Below are positions 36,096-47,724 of a DNA stretch of 64,000 bases, piece after piece (positions within the stretch are counted from its first letter, which is position 1; each line of letters starts with the position of its first letter). The position numbers were made by a program, and so were the translations under genes. The notes below the pieces were generated by a model. It was not told where the DNA came from. It ran no database searches and saw only the letters and a program-made list of their open reading frames with translations. The DNA is from Sarcomyxa edulis (lineage: Eukaryota > Basidiomycota > Agaricomycetes > Agaricales > Mycenaceae): contig QUOL01000001.1 of the NCBI GenBank assembly GCA_009761415.1, positions 248,001-312,000 on the forward strand, written 5' to 3'.

Positions 36096-37115
36096 ATGCT
36101 TGTTGTCTCGTCTTTCCTCGCGCTAGGCTTGTTGGTGAGGATCTATCGAAGATCAACCTGAACTGCACGCGACTGACCAGTTTTTTTGCAGAGTTTTGTC
36201 AGTTCCACAGCTGCAGCAGGACCATTCGCGGTCAACCTGAAGACAGCAGGTAACTTCGCCATCCTAGCCAAGTCAGGCATCTCAACCGTACCAAGTTCTT
36301 CCATCGGTGAGTCCAACCAGCAACAGTCATGCAAGTGCCATGACCGTAACGCAAACACTCGTAGTCGGCGACATCGGCCTCAGCCCAGCGGCTGGTTCCT
36401 TCCTCACAGGATTCTCGCTGATCAAAGACACGAGTACCACTTTCGCGACCTCACGTCAAGTTGTAGGAAAACTGTATGCAGCTGATTATACCAGCCCGAC
36501 TTCCTCGAGGCTCACCACTGCCGTATCCGACATGGAAGCTGCGTATACGGACGCTATGAGTCGTCCAGCCCCGAACCATCTCAATCTGGGTAGCGGTAAG
36601 TCGTTTTGGAAGGTCTCTCGTATGTATGAACTTATTTCGCTCATGACGATATATTCCCAGGCGCCATCGGTGGCGCTGAAATTCTGTTCGCTGGGCTTTA
36701 CAAGTGGACCAGTGGAGTGACCATCGGTGGACCTCTAACTATAGGTGGTTCGGCTGTAGACAGTGAGCATCCCTAGAATCATAGAAACAACGAGAACACT
36801 AACCCTTCTTCTCCAGTATGGATCTTCCAAATAACAGGAACCCTCACCATGGCAGCACACCAACGCATCAACCTCGTCGGTGGTGCTCTCCCCCAAAACA
36901 TATTTTGGGTCGTGGCAGGAGGCGTCATATTAGGAACTGAGGCACATTTTGAAGGTATATTGTTGGGAGCGACGGCTGTCACTCTTGGGACTGGCGCGAC
37001 GATGAATGGGAGGATCCTTGGTCAGACCTCAGCTGCGTTATTGCAGGCTATTGTAGTTCAACCTCAGCCAGTCGTCAATGGCACTGGTGGATTGTTGGGA
37101 GGCTTGGGCTTGTGA
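36096..37115 (+). CDS. Secreted ice-binding protein (DUF3494 antifreeze family)
   Basis: Five exons (36096-36134, 36192-36306, 36365-36595, 36661-36762, 36817-37115) join in frame to 261 residues. The N terminus MLVVSSFLALGLLSFVSS is a signal peptide, split by the first intron. The mature part has the whole family pattern in order: AGNFAILAKSGISTVPSSSI, VGDIGLSPAAGSFLTGFSL, QVVGKLYAADYTSPTSSRLT, AVSDMEAAYTDA, LYKWTSGVTIGGPLTIGGSA, IWIFQITGTLTMAAHQRINL, PQNIFWVVAGGVILGTEAHF, LGATAVTLGTGATMNGRILG and a short tail PQPVVNGTGGLLGGLGL. Family members form a right-handed beta-helix that binds ice and protects cells or mycelium from freezing and recrystallisation; the gene is patchily spread among fungi, algae and bacteria, which is usually read as horizontal transfer. 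All key segments are intact, and introns show it is fully at home in this genome. The closest described relatives are from snow-mould and enoki-type basidiomycetes. Confidence 0.93.
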
Positions 37116-37691
37116 GGGACGAATGGTGTCGAAGAACGTATCGAGATGAGACAGGAGCCGAGGCGTTTGGCAAGGCAGACAACGACCAAGAATCAGAGCA
37201 GATCCTGAATTACTTATACCATGTCCAGAATTTGTACATCGTAACGAGGCCTTTATCTCGTGATCTGTGAATTATCAGTGGACGTATAAGCACCGAGTAG
37301 TGGTTCCACTTACAATCATTGTCATCGTGCATCTGTCTCGATAGTCAAAACGATAGCCTATTGCGCACGTTGCGCGAGGATGGAAACACTTTGCATGAGA
37401 GCACAGTTTTAAAACATCTCAAAATGTCAAAGTCCAATTATCGAGTCAAAAAAAGACGTCCATTTAGATACTTTCGACCGTACTTAGTAAGTTTCAAATA
37501 ACGAATCCATGTTGACCGAGATTACAAATGGAAAGGCTCTCTTGGAGTGCGTTGTGATAAGTAAGAGGAATCTGAAGTTCAGCTCGCCGTGTTGGTGGCG
37601 GTTTGAGTTTACTGTCACAAACTAGGTCAGGGGACGTTTATGGACGAAAACACGTTATGCGTACTTGTGGAAAACCAGCTGGGCTTTTCTA
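37116..37691. other. Convergent intergenic region
   Basis: Lies between the 3' ends of the ice-binding protein gene and COX6. Nothing recognisable beyond presumed UTRs. Confidence 0.5.
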
Positions 37692-38161
37692 TCACAGTCC
37701 GTAAAGCTCTTCCTTCGTGGTCAGCCCTAGCAATCATGTTATGAGTCCAGTGATATTGCGGATGTTTGAAAAGACGTACCGAGTTCCTCCCTAAGGGGTT
37801 TGAGCTCATCTAAGTATGCCTGATACTGCTGCTGGTTCTCAACCTTTTCCTTTATACCCTCGAACACTCTAACAGCCGTAGAATAGTCGTTAACGCGCCT
37901 GGCAGCTCTTACGGCAGCCTCGACGACGGCAGGCGAGGGCACGAGATCGTGAGCGAAACAGTTGTTGAGACCGCGTTGGACCTCGAAGAGATCTTCTGCC
38001 GATTGGAAAAAGTTGACATATCGCTCGGAGAAGGATTCGAATGACTCTTCAGCGTGTGCGGACATTGGACGGGTGAATGCGGGTGCAACTCGTCGTGCAA
38101 CAGCGAGAGATGGGCGGGCAGCTGCTGCACGGAAGACGGTGGAGAGAATTTGAGAGCGCAT
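37692..38161 (-). CDS. COX6: Cytochrome c oxidase subunit VI (mammalian Va)
   Basis: Two exons, 38161-37780 and 37726-37692, joined across a 53-base intron, give 138 residues. An Arg/Ala-rich mitochondrial targeting sequence (MRSQILSTVFRAAAARPSLA) precedes the mature domain: ESFESFSERYVNFFQSAEDL, EVQRGLNNCFAHDLVPSPAV, AARRVNDYSTAVRVFEGIKE, YLDELKPLREELG and the last exon GLTTKEELYGL. This all-helical subunit sits on the matrix face of complex IV. Length and motifs are normal for fungi. The acceptor at 37727 was chosen because it restores the family C terminus. Confidence 0.95.
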
Positions 38162-38852
38162 CGTTGGAATTGCGGGGTGGACGATGAGGAGAGCAGGAAG
38201 AGAGGAGGGGTATATGTGACCCGTACGTGAAATTCGACTGACAAGACTGGCCAAATTCACTCCAAAATCAGAAGAAAATGAGCAGGAAATGGAGCTAAAA
38301 AAATTATACGGGACAAGCCGGAGGTGGTCCGGCCCTTCCACGTGCAAGTCCAGACCGGCCAGACCACTCTCCGTCTCTATCTCCACTCCGTTAGTGACAT
38401 TTCCTGATCTCTCAGGGAGGTCATTTGTGAGACACTGTCTAGGATGTCTGAATAGGTCTCCTGCGGCGACAAGTGACCCAACTACCCATCTCCACCTTTG
38501 TGAAATCACGGTCATACGAGTCCGGTCGATGCTGGTCGATGAATCAAGAATGCAGCTCTGAGTTCGCTGAAATGCTTGCATGTAACTGATTAATGTCTTG
38601 CGGATACGATACAGTAATCGCGATGATTTCGTGACGATGACTTGCTCAGCTTCCGCCGTCATAGTATGCCTATGGACCAACTCAAATTTGACGGACTTAA
38701 TGCCACGTCGTAAGTTGATTCGCCTCTCACTCCCCTACGATACTTATGGTGGATTCTTCTACTCAAGATTTCATTTACAGTGATTATATTTCTGATGAAT
38801 GCCTCTGGTAAAAGATATATAGTCCGTCCGATTTTGGATTCAAGTCTACAGA
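38162..38852. other. COX6 upstream region
   Basis: Presumed promoter of COX6 and the 3' flank of the small heat-shock gene. The minus frame of COX6 stays open upstream to about 38680, which is odd but has no protein-like features. Confidence 0.5.
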
Positions 38853-39431
38853 TTAGTTGATCGCGATCTTTTTGGGTGCCGTCTCGGGTGTTGTCTTTGG
38901 GAATGTCACGGTCAATATCCCATTCTCCAACGACGCTTTGATGTCTTCATTCTGCAGGAGAAATTCACATCAGCATAGTTCTGAAGAAAATGCATAATCG
39001 CTTACCTTCACACCCTGGGGCAACTGCAAGGTGCGAGAAAACTTTCCAAACCTCCTCTCTTTGACGACGTATCCTTCTTTGTTCTCCTCCGATGAGAAGT
39101 TGCTTTCAGCACCGACGGTCAGGCGATTGTTCTGGACGTCGATCTGCACATCCTCCTTTTTGACTCCAGGAAGCTCGAACGTCGCAGTGATAGTGTTCGT
39201 CTCCTTGTTGTCATGCAGATCCATCCTGTTGGACGGGGATGAGATGTCAGCGGGATGAAATGCAGACTGAAGGTCGGGTGGCACTCACGTTGGTCGCAAG
39301 AACCGTGTACTGGTAACTGCGTTATCATTCGAGGCTCGTTGGACTTGGTTGTTGTTTCCAGTCCGAGCGGTGAATGCCTCGTCAAAGAGACGGTCAAAGT
39401 CAGCGAAAGGGTCGTAGTAGAAGATAGACAT
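38853..39431 (-). CDS. Small heat-shock protein (Hsp20 family)
   Basis: Three exons (39431-39289, 39225-39006, 38951-38853) give 153 residues. The N terminus MSIFYYDPFADFDRLFDEAF is the aromatic-rich arm typical of fungal cytosolic small Hsps. The alpha-crystallin domain starts TATFELPGVKKEDVQIDVQN and continues with RLTVGAESNF, GYVVKERRFGKFSRTLQLPQ and NEDIKASLENGILTVTFPKT, which has the conserved ENGxLTV. The C-terminal IxI-type motif is IAIN. It forms oligomers that hold unfolding proteins. There is a TATA box about 55 bases upstream of the start, fitting an inducible gene. Confidence 0.95.
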
Positions 39432-39482
39432 GTTCAAGAGCGAAGTAACTTTGTATACTGGTTTGACGAGTGTTGGACGCGT

Positions 39483-39490
39483 CTTTTATA
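39483..39490 (-). promoter_or_regulatory. TATA box of the small heat-shock gene
   Basis: TATAAAAG on the minus strand, 52-59 bases before ATG 39431, immediately followed by GACGCGTC. The position suits a core promoter. No perfect heat-shock element (alternating GAA/TTC) was found nearby. Confidence 0.6.
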
Positions 39491-39761
39491 CCTATGAGGT
39501 GGAGCCCATGGATTCTTCTAGATAATTGTGTGTCAGCTTCCACGTCGTATCTGTTTCGAAACTATTCCATTTCCCATGCTACGCTATACTACGACGGTTC
39601 TGTTATCTAGCATTTTCGATGGAGTTGTCGACACGTGTGGGTCCAAGATCATGCTTGTTTGTTCGGGAAGCTCTTGGAAATTCGTTTGTCACGTCACAGT
39701 CACATCCTTCTCTTCACCTCCACAAATTTCCAAATTTCAAAGCAAAGTTCACCACAAAAAA

Positions 39762-40415
39762 ATGGCAGACAACTTTGACCTAGAATCGCTTGTCGATCTT
39801 GAACAAACGTCTGCATAACCCCATAAATTACCTTTGATTCTCAATCTTACTACCAGTCGTCTATCTCGCCCATCTGCAGATTTTATGACGCTGGATTCGA
39901 GGACGGACATGCGCACGGTCGGATCCATGGACTCATCGAAGGGCGAGCTTTAGGTAGGGAAAAAGGCTTCGAAATGTGGGAAGAGCTTGGTTTCTACGAA
40001 GGATTTGCTCTCATGTGGAAATCTATCCTTACCAAGCAGAATCGTGCCGATGAGTGCGTATCTTAATCATCCTCATTGACGGGATAACCGAACCCTGTCA
40101 TTCTATTCTAGTCGTGCATCGAATCACATCCGACACCTCTTAGAGCTCATATCTCAATTCCCTCGTAGCAACCCGTCGACGTCCACGGATGCTGAATCAG
40201 ACTTGGACATCCCGAAACTCTTCAGACAGATTCGATCTCGGTACAAGGCCCTCTGTTCGACTCTGGGAGTCAAACCCAGCTTACGAGCCAGCGGGGAGGC
40301 ACCCTCTCCTCCCGCTGAAGATGTCGGTGATGTTCTCACGCAAAAGACTCCCATTCCTATATGGAAATTGGAGAATACCTCGAAGAAGCCTTCGAGGGAG
40401 GGTTTAAGCTTTTAA
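39762..40415 (+). CDS. LTO1: LTO1-like protein (Yae1/Lto1 Fe-S targeting complex)
   Basis: Three exons (39762-39808, 39880-40053, 40112-40415) give 174 residues. The deca-GX3 motif of the family is plain: residues 20-60 read FYDAGFEDGHAHGRIHGLIE, GRALGREKGFEMWEELGFYE, with glycine every fourth position. In yeast, Lto1 and Yae1 form an adapter that brings the iron-sulfur machinery to the ABC protein Rli1, needed for ribosome recycling and biogenesis. The part after residue 95 is polar and less conserved. It ends SREGLSF at TAA 40413-40415; the same frame then remains open for about 39 more codons (see findings). Confidence 0.85.
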
Positions 40416-40754
40416 AGACCTGCTCGTGTATTCGATGCATTCCCGCCCTGGGTTATCGGTCTCCCGATATACACACTCCTCAGAGCACGCGGCGTAAGTT
40501 TTCGACTGTTCATTCTCGGTTATCAAGGTTTCTGACGACTTTGACGACCAATAGAAGACACGCAAAAAAACGCACAGTGCCCTCTGCTGACCCCAGTGCT
40601 GACGAGACAGAGATGATAGTCGTACCCGATTGACTCTGCATTATAGATGATCGCACAGATTCTATTCATGCGCACTGTTTACCTCTCCATACAATTATAC
40701 AATTATCAGTACATACATTGTGTACTACAGTTCTTTGAATTACCGGAATTCTTA

Positions 40755-43610
40755 CTAGTTCGAACAACAAGCCGCTCCTTCAGCTCCGGTTGAGAATGCC
40801 GGGACACTATGAGTATCCTGCCTGGCAGGAACGTCCATAGCAGGATTGGACTTGAAGAAGCCGACAGGTTTAAACGTCAAGCTCAAGTGATCGACAGGCA
40901 TCCTGTAAGATTGTATGTCAGTTCATTGCTAAAAGAAGTATACGAGAATAGACGTACACAGGCCAATCTTCAGGTCTGGGAATATGCGTAGTTCCTGAGC
41001 AGAAGGGTATCAGTTAGCAAAGACTCACGAAAATGTACAAAGAAGTACTCACCAACGGTCAGATACACCAAGATATCCTCGTTCTCGACGTTTTGTTTTC
41101 CTTCAACCCACTTCCCAACCGAATCCTCCGGCTCGTCCCTGGTTCCAGGGACATACTTGCCAGAGGGCCACATCCTACCACCCTTCGGCCCTTCAACATC
41201 TTTACAGACCCAAACCGAATTCTTCACGAAAGCAGCCCTCTTCCCCGCCCAACCATCCTTCCTAGCCATCATCGGCGTAACACCCCCCTTCATCCCCAGA
41301 ACGTAACCCACATCAGACGCAGTGCTAAAGTGCTTCCGAGCAGGATTGGTGATACGCCACCTGCGTTCCTTCTCAAAGTCATACGGACGACCCGCCTCCT
41401 CTTTCAGGATTGTCTCCTTGACCACGAACGCATTGCCGGCGTAGTTCCCAGCCGAACCAGTTTCGGCTTCGGGGAGGGGTAGGATATCGGCCTCGACGAC
41501 TGAGTTGCCTAAACCGTCAACCATGGGATCGACACGCACGGAAAACATGTGTTGATGGTATTGTGCGTTGATGTTTTTGGCGATGGTCGTGCCGTAGGGA
41601 TTAGGCTCGCCATCCTTGGCAACGTAGACTTGTAAGATTCCGGTCAGGCGTACTTCGAGCTCGATGCTGCCATCTTGATAGAAATAGTAGTTCCAGATGT
41701 ACTCTGAAAGGGAAAGAGTAAGCTACGACGATAGATAGGGAAGAGTTGATGAGAAACACACCGTAGTTTGCCAAGGTACAAACCATGCTGACGACGAGTC
41801 TGCGACTTCTGATAGTCTGCGAGCGACCTCCAGGACGGTAATCTATGTAAAGAGTGTGTTAGTCATGGATACAATCCAGTTCGCAATGATGTTCGTACCG
41901 GTGTGTTTCCAGAGGACACCGGCGTCTTCCTCGTGTATACAGATGACATTCTTGACGATGACTGCGCTTCCGTTGTGCGCAACGTACGAACCAGGCTGGG
42001 AAAGTATTAGATAGGCATTCAGAGCGGATGAAGAACGCCTTACTAAGTAATGGATTTGACCAAGACAATCGCAGCCTAGAGAAAGTTCATTGGCCATAGT
42101 ACCCATTCCGTACTCACCACTTTATATTCGAAATCAGTACTCGAACGATGAGATGGAGGGACTTGACTTACGCATCGAAAGCGAACTTCCTGGGGTGAGG
42201 GAATTCGGGAGCACCATAGGGTACCACCATCTCCGCCAGCGACAGACGGTAGAAGATGGGTCGGACTTCACCGTGGTCGTTGTAGGTGATAGTGGACAAT
42301 GCAATCCCTTCACGATGGCTGAAAGCTGATTATGTAGCATAAACGGATGACCATATACGATTCTAGATTCGACAATCACATACCGATATGCATTTTCCAG
42401 TTCTGCCACTCCAATTCGTGTCCGTCGACTTTGAAACTGACTCCCTCCGGTTGAACGACGTGTAGAGGCTTGATATCATCTCTGAATTTGAAGCTCTTTT
42501 CTTCAAGGAGGAGATCAGGAAGGAAATTGTGGGGTTCGCGTGGAGGGGGGATACGCTCCCTTTTGGATACAGCGAAAGAATCCGCATCAAGAGGAGGTGG
42601 GGCAGTGGAGGGTGCAGTAAGCTCTGCAGTGCCGTTCGGAGACAATTTGTAATGCGCGGGGAAATCGATGTGAAGTACTTTTTCGAGGTTGGAGTCGACA
42701 ACGACGATGAAGTCCTGTGGATTGGATGGTAAGCAAATTTCAGCGAGTTGCAGAGTTCAATAACATACCATAGGATGACCGTAGAGATTGTCGTGTTCTG
42801 AGAATCGAGCAAACAACATGGCTTGTTGGATTCGTGTGCTCAGGGGGAACCGCTCGTCGAATCCAATCGCCCAGCCATCACAAAAGATCTGTTCAGGGAG
42901 GATACCTGTACGACCGACATCAGAGCTGATACTTTGGCTTATGAGAACTACGAAAGAGGCTTACCAACGTCTTTCGCGTATTTTTGGACTTGAGGGTCGC
43001 TCTTGACGATCCTTTCAGCTGCAACGAGTTCCTCGACGGATATTTGAGGTTGGCACCCATCAGGCAATTGGTCGAGGGTATCCAGAGTCCATTTCCCGTC
43101 GGTAAGAGATAGGATCGCGTTGTACGCATGCCTAGGAGATCTCAGTACAACGAGCACAAACCAAATGCATTCGAGACATACCCATTGACTACATCGATGA
43201 ACTGATTATCGAATTAGACGTGACTTGCGATTGGAAAGGGTGGTGTTAGACTCACATCAGCTTCAGCTTTTCTAACGATGGGTGTGGGCGCCTCCGGCTT
43301 TCCACCCGGGGTCAAAGCGATCCCAAGATGCGCGAGAACAGCTTTCTTTGGTGGCGGTAGAAGATAGAGAGTGATAAACTTGATAGCCTTCACATCTGTC
43401 TTGGTCGCGATATGGTGTCTGATCGCAAGAGACACCGCAGTGATCTAAGAACAGAATTAGCTGCTCAAGTCTGCAGATCCAACGAACAAAGAGGGTAGGT
43501 ACTTCGTCGGGCGTCAAAGGGTCGAGCGGATGCTTGATGAACGTCGAGGCAGCATGGGGAGTTGGCTGAACGGAAGTAGCGGTGCTGGGAACGATAGTAG
43601 CGCTAGCCAT
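40755..43610 (-). CDS. Copper amine oxidase
   Basis: Many-exon gene from ATG 43610 to stop 40755, about the usual family length of 650-700 residues. N2 and N3 domains are followed by the catalytic domain. Visible active-site elements: AFDAGEYGMGTMANELSLGC (joined across the intron near 42120-42160) supplies the catalytic Asp. CTLANYEYIWNYYFYQDGSI, whose NYEY spans the intron at about 41708-41760, gives the tyrosine that becomes the topaquinone cofactor. YHQHMFSVRVD provides the HxH copper ligands, and WPVMPVDHLSLTFKPVGFF the third His. It oxidises primary amines to aldehyde, ammonia and hydrogen peroxide, allowing growth on amines as nitrogen source. The C terminus ends CCSN, so a typical peroxisomal SKL signal is absent; there is no signal peptide. 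A cytosolic or peroxisomal site is undecided. Confidence 0.93.
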
Positions 43611-44320
43611 GATTTCTACCGCTGGTGAGGGAGATAAGCCATTGGTGAGAGATTTCAGCGTTGCTCTTATAGCTTAGAGATTAGCGCTCCTTCTTGGGGA
43701 CCTCCTTTAGCCTGATCCCATGATATCGATAACAAAAACCACGTTATTGCCTTCAAGGGCAACTGAGCTTCGGTGCGGAGAACGGGGAATGAAAAGAAAA
43801 TCGAATAAATTGACATTTGCAAATAAAATTTCTCTTATCTGACCTCCGGATGAGCAATCCGTGCTGTGATACTCAGGATCAAGAGAAACAAATCGAGTTC
43901 GAGAGAATAAGATGATATTTCTGAGCGAGGTAAGTGTTGAGGGTAAGATGAAGGGGGACTTCGAAGGTCCGATCGTCAAAGTGCATGTTCCTTACCGCAT
44001 TCGATCAAGGCATCACATGCGTCCTGACTCTGCTGTAAGATAGTGAACTGGCGTACCATGCAGTAGGGAGTATCAAGCTCGAAGAAAGGTCGGAAATGTA
44101 GCGGAAATGCGGGGTCCCATCGAACGTACAGACAATTCGTAAAAGCAAGCAAAAAACGAGGGTTCTCCGAGATAGGACTCTAAACCCGATACACACTTAT
44201 CGGGGAGCACTGTCGAAGCTTCGTAGATAACAAGAACGAATTCTGACTCTGATGTTGATGTCCCAAATCTCATGTGTCTAGAACCCGAGTCATTGAGCAT
44301 ATGCAAGAGACTCACTTCCG
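43611..44320. other. Spacer between amine oxidase and Pbn1-like gene
   Basis: Promoter of the amine oxidase and the 3' flank of the Pbn1-like gene. Minus frames at 43707-43979 and 44073-44324 are open but look non-coding. Confidence 0.45.
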
Positions 44321-45270
44321 TCATTCGCCCTTCCCTTTCTCTAGTTTCTTCGCATCAGCTCTCGACTCATCCATCATCATCTCTCGTCGACAGAGACTTG
44401 CTATCTTTCCAAGGTACTTATTGACCCTCGGCACAGCTAACCCAGCCAACAACACCACCGGTATCAAGAAATATAGGACTGGGACGGCCGATTCTGGAAG
44501 GACACCGAAGTAGAGTGGTTCGAGGATGAGTATGAAAGGCACGGGACCTGGTGTTATTTCTATAATTGACGTTTGAGAAACTGGAAAAGGTGTAAGGATT
44601 CCTGTATCCACGACGCGGATACGAGCATATTTTCGACGTGGTGATGAAGTGTGGTTCGATACGAAGAGTGTAGTGTGGTCGTATATGTCGATTAAAAAAT
44701 CAGCTGGAGACTACCAATGCATACATATTGAGTTCAGCAGCGCTCCTCCGCGATACAAAAAATAAACTCACGGAAGCAGGCCACGACAGTCTCAGGGTAA
44801 ACTTGTTATACCTCCTCCACTCCTCGTCGTTCAGATCCAGTAATACCCATAACTCGTGGGGGCACGGAGTCGATGACGGTAGACGTGTCAAGGATATGTC
44901 CTCCACGGCGTCGCCCTTCTCCATTTGGTCCCCTGATGAGGCCATGTCTTTCTCACACACCCGTTCAAGAATACTGTCGAGTGGAGCGGGTTGGACATCC
45001 CACCTCTTTTTGGGTGTGGTGTATCGAAGAACTGGCCTGTGATACGATTTAAAAAGGACACGATCGGGAACTTCTGGGAAAGGCTTACCATTCATCGATG
45101 GGTATCTGGGGAGGGTGCGTACATATCCGCCCTGTACTTGAACTCGAACCAACTTCGAAATTCACGATCTCGGTGTTCGCAGATACGAAGATGCTGGAGG
45201 TCGTCGTGTGCCACGAGAATGAGAACAGGATGAGCAATAGTTTCTGCCACCACAGAAGAGTGCACTTCAT
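44321..45270 (-). CDS. Probable Pbn1/PIG-X-like ER membrane protein
   Basis: Three exons (45270-45089, 45036-44772, 44710-44321) close in frame to 278 residues. The N-terminal signal is MKCTLLWWQKLLLILFSFSW. The luminal part includes PPQIPIDEWPVLRYTTPKKR, SSTPCPHELWVLLDLNDEEW, NKFTLRLSWPASSPADFLID and KYARIRVVDTG. One membrane helix follows (VPVLYFLIPVVLLAGLAVP), then a short basic cytosolic tail ending KKLEKGKGE. Type I topology, the SWPAS-PADF stretch and the position of the single C-terminal helix resemble Pbn1/PIG-X, the stabilising partner of the first GPI-anchor mannosyltransferase. The family is poorly conserved, so the name is a moderate inference. Confidence 0.55.
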
Positions 45271-45804
45271 TGTCCAGAGCTCAAGTATCGTCGTCGTGTC
45301 CTAGTCAATGTCGACTCAGACTCGGAGGAATGAGCATGTACAGCATTGACGACGCAAGATTGAAGATGTCCTTTGGAGATCACACCGGCGGTTCTGGGCA
45401 AGTGATCGATAACCGTGATTGAAATTCCTGGGGATGAGATGGAATCTTGTGGCGTTGTGGGGGATGACGGCAGGAAGATAACGACTTACGCACTCAAAAG
45501 GTCAAATTCAAGGCTCCTCGACGGGAACGAACAGGAAAAAAAATTCCACAAAATATATATCGACTATGTACTTTTCACGACAGGACGAACTTTATGTATA
45601 TGTATAGTATGTATGTATGTATGTATAGATGAGCAACCAGGAGATTCGAAGAGAGATAAAACTAGAGCAGTAAGCAAGTAGTGACTTGCGAGGTATATTC
45701 GACAAAAAGATTGTCCAGACTTGGCATCCCTGTCAGTCTCGCGATCGCATCAGCATCAGGGGACACTGGATCCGGAGTATCAGCTGCGCTGCACTGGAGT
45801 GTGA
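45271..45804. other. Promoter region and 3' flank, with GTAT repeat
   Basis: Lies between the Pbn1-like gene and the C2H2 gene. It includes a GTAT simple repeat (five units) at 45607-45626. No gene was seen. Confidence 0.5.
45607..45626. repeat. GTAT microsatellite, five units
   Basis: Perfect tetranucleotide repeat in non-coding DNA. Confidence 0.95.
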
Positions 45805-47142
45805 TCACGACTGCCAATTATGCGTCATGGCAGTGACCGTAGGTTGCAGACGAGGGATGGGAGGAGGAAGGCGATAATAGCTCTTTCGAGGACCCTCCGA
45901 GTTGAAGGAACCGCCACGGTGATCAGCGTCTGCATTATGGTGACTGTGATCGTTCTCGTCCATCTCGCGCGGTGGCGAATGGGGCATCTCTGTGCGGAGG
46001 GAAGATACCTCGGCCCGAAGTGAAGGCGATTCCATGACACAGGATACGTCCGTACGCAGTGAGGACACTGCCAACACCATATTGCGTGAGAAGCTTGATG
46101 TCGAGGGGGCGCTGTAAGGGCCGTTCGCAGGATATGCGATGTATGACTGCGGTAGGACGGAAGCGCGAGTGGGAGGAGAGGCAGGTGGAGAAGGAGAAGA
46201 AGACTCGAATCCGTTGTTGACAGCTGCCCTTGAGTTGAGCTGGAGTGGTCCTGGGCCTACTGGAGGTGTCGACGATGGGGCTGGTAAATCCTTGTGTACC
46301 TTGAGATGCTGTAAGAGGTTATCATGACGATTGAAGAACTTGTCGCAGTCGGGATGAGAGCATTCGAATGCTGAAGGCAACGATCAATATGGATATTAAC
46401 GCGAAGAAGGAGTGTGGCGCGGTATTCGACTTACGTTTTTCATGAGTGTGAATGGAACGGATGTGACGCTTCAGATGTTCCCCGCGATTGAAGCACTTTC
46501 CGCAATGCTCTACTTTGCAGACGTAGTTCCGTGTAGTAGGCGTCTCTTGTTGTACGCTGGCAGTGGTCGTTGTGGGTACTCTACGACCACGGCTCTTCTT
46601 GGTCAAGTTGGGGACAGGTATAGGGAGAACAGCTCGTGATTTGGGACCTCTACGGTCAAGGGCCTCTGATTCGGATATAAAAGGGCCTTGGGTTGTGGAG
46701 TCTGGAATCGGCTCAGGGGCAACAGCGACCTCGCTGCTTTTGACGGGAGTGGAGGGTTGAGGCTCGGAGGGTTGAGGAGGAGCCGTATTGGAACGTTTCT
46801 GGCGTTTTTCGGTGGGGGTATCTAAAGAGTTTTGATCTGCGTTTCGTTTCAAAGTTCGTGTGGCTACTGGTGCTGATAATTCCTTGTCAGGACGTTTGGT
46901 GACAACTCCAGTTTGAGATCTGGTGGTGGGTCTACGAGCTGGCAAGACCGGTCTGCGCTTCTGAGTCGATGGTGCGGCCTGTAGAGGTCAGAGTCGCCCA
47001 GTCAACACCCACACGATTTTCCGAGCAAGCTCGTCCAAGAACGTACCTTTGTCTGCGCATCCTTAGGCTGAGCGGCATCACCATCCTGGAACTGAGCGAC
47101 ATCTAGTTCCTCCATCTGTTTGAGTTTGTGAACGAGTACCAT
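45805..47142 (-). CDS. Two-finger C2H2 transcription factor
   Basis: Three exons (47142-47047, 46978-46435, 46370-45805) give 401 residues. The N-terminal two fifths are basic and Pro/Ser-rich with likely nuclear localisation signals (QKRRPVLPARRPTTRSQT; EKRQKRS). The paired fingers follow: YVCKVEHCGKCFNRGEHLKR with HIRSIHTHEKP, then FECSHPDCDKFFNRHDNLLQ with HLKVH. The intron splits the linker HEKP. The C-terminal half is Ser/Pro-rich with an acidic His-rich patch. The finger spacing and FNRxxHL/NL pattern match the STE-like/Msn2-like C2H2 regulators of fungi. The target genes cannot be read from sequence. Confidence 0.88.
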
Positions 47143-47268
47143 ATTTTGTGTTGTCAGCTAGTTAGGGGGGATGTAAACAGGGGTGTTGGAATTTTTAGAG
47201 ACGGAAAAACATACAAAATGATATTGGCCAAGATACTTTGCGAAAAAGTGGAATAAAATTCAAGATAA

Positions 47269-47724
47269 TTGGGAAAGATGAGTGAACGAGTAGTTGAAGT
47301 TGGTGGGCAAGAGGTGAAGGGGGTTATTCGAAAATGGCCCCTGTCGAAGGCTTTGTCGGCGTCGAGGCGGAGCCAATTTTTTGTTCAAATTTTCTCACAC
47401 TCACATCAGCCCCTAATCGGCTTCTCCCGTTCACCATCTTTTTTTTTCGTTGATCGCCCAGGGACTGCAGCTGTGCCAGAATCTTATCCTTACATTGCTC
47501 TGAGGTCAGAGAGCTACTGTAGACTACTGCTAGCTACAGAAAACGCCAAGAATCTAGCCCAAATACTGCTGGCAGCCGGCGGAATATTGGTTATGGTCGA
47601 CAAGTCTCTCCAGGCCTCAGGAAAAATGGTTCATGTCGTATGGGAATCTAACGTAGTCACTCGACCGTCGTACAGTGACACTTCTCGAGTTTATTCGTTC
47701 GTTTGTAGATCAATCGACAGCTGA
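47269..47724 (+). CDS. Doubtful ORF, 151 codons
   Basis: Single open frame opposite in direction to the C2H2 gene, starting about 130 bases from it. The reading SRRSQFFVQIFSHSHQ and later ENAKNLAQILLAAGGILVMV is moderately protein-like, but there is no known relative and a chance ORF in promoter DNA is as likely. Confidence 0.2.
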   Translation: MGKMSERVVEVGGQEVKGVIRKWPLSKALSASRRSQFFVQIFSHSHQPLIGFSRSPSFFFVDRPGTAAVPESYPYIALRSESYCRLLLATENAKNLAQILLAAGGILVMVDKSLQASGKMVHVVWESNVVTRPSYSDTSRVYSFVCRSIDS

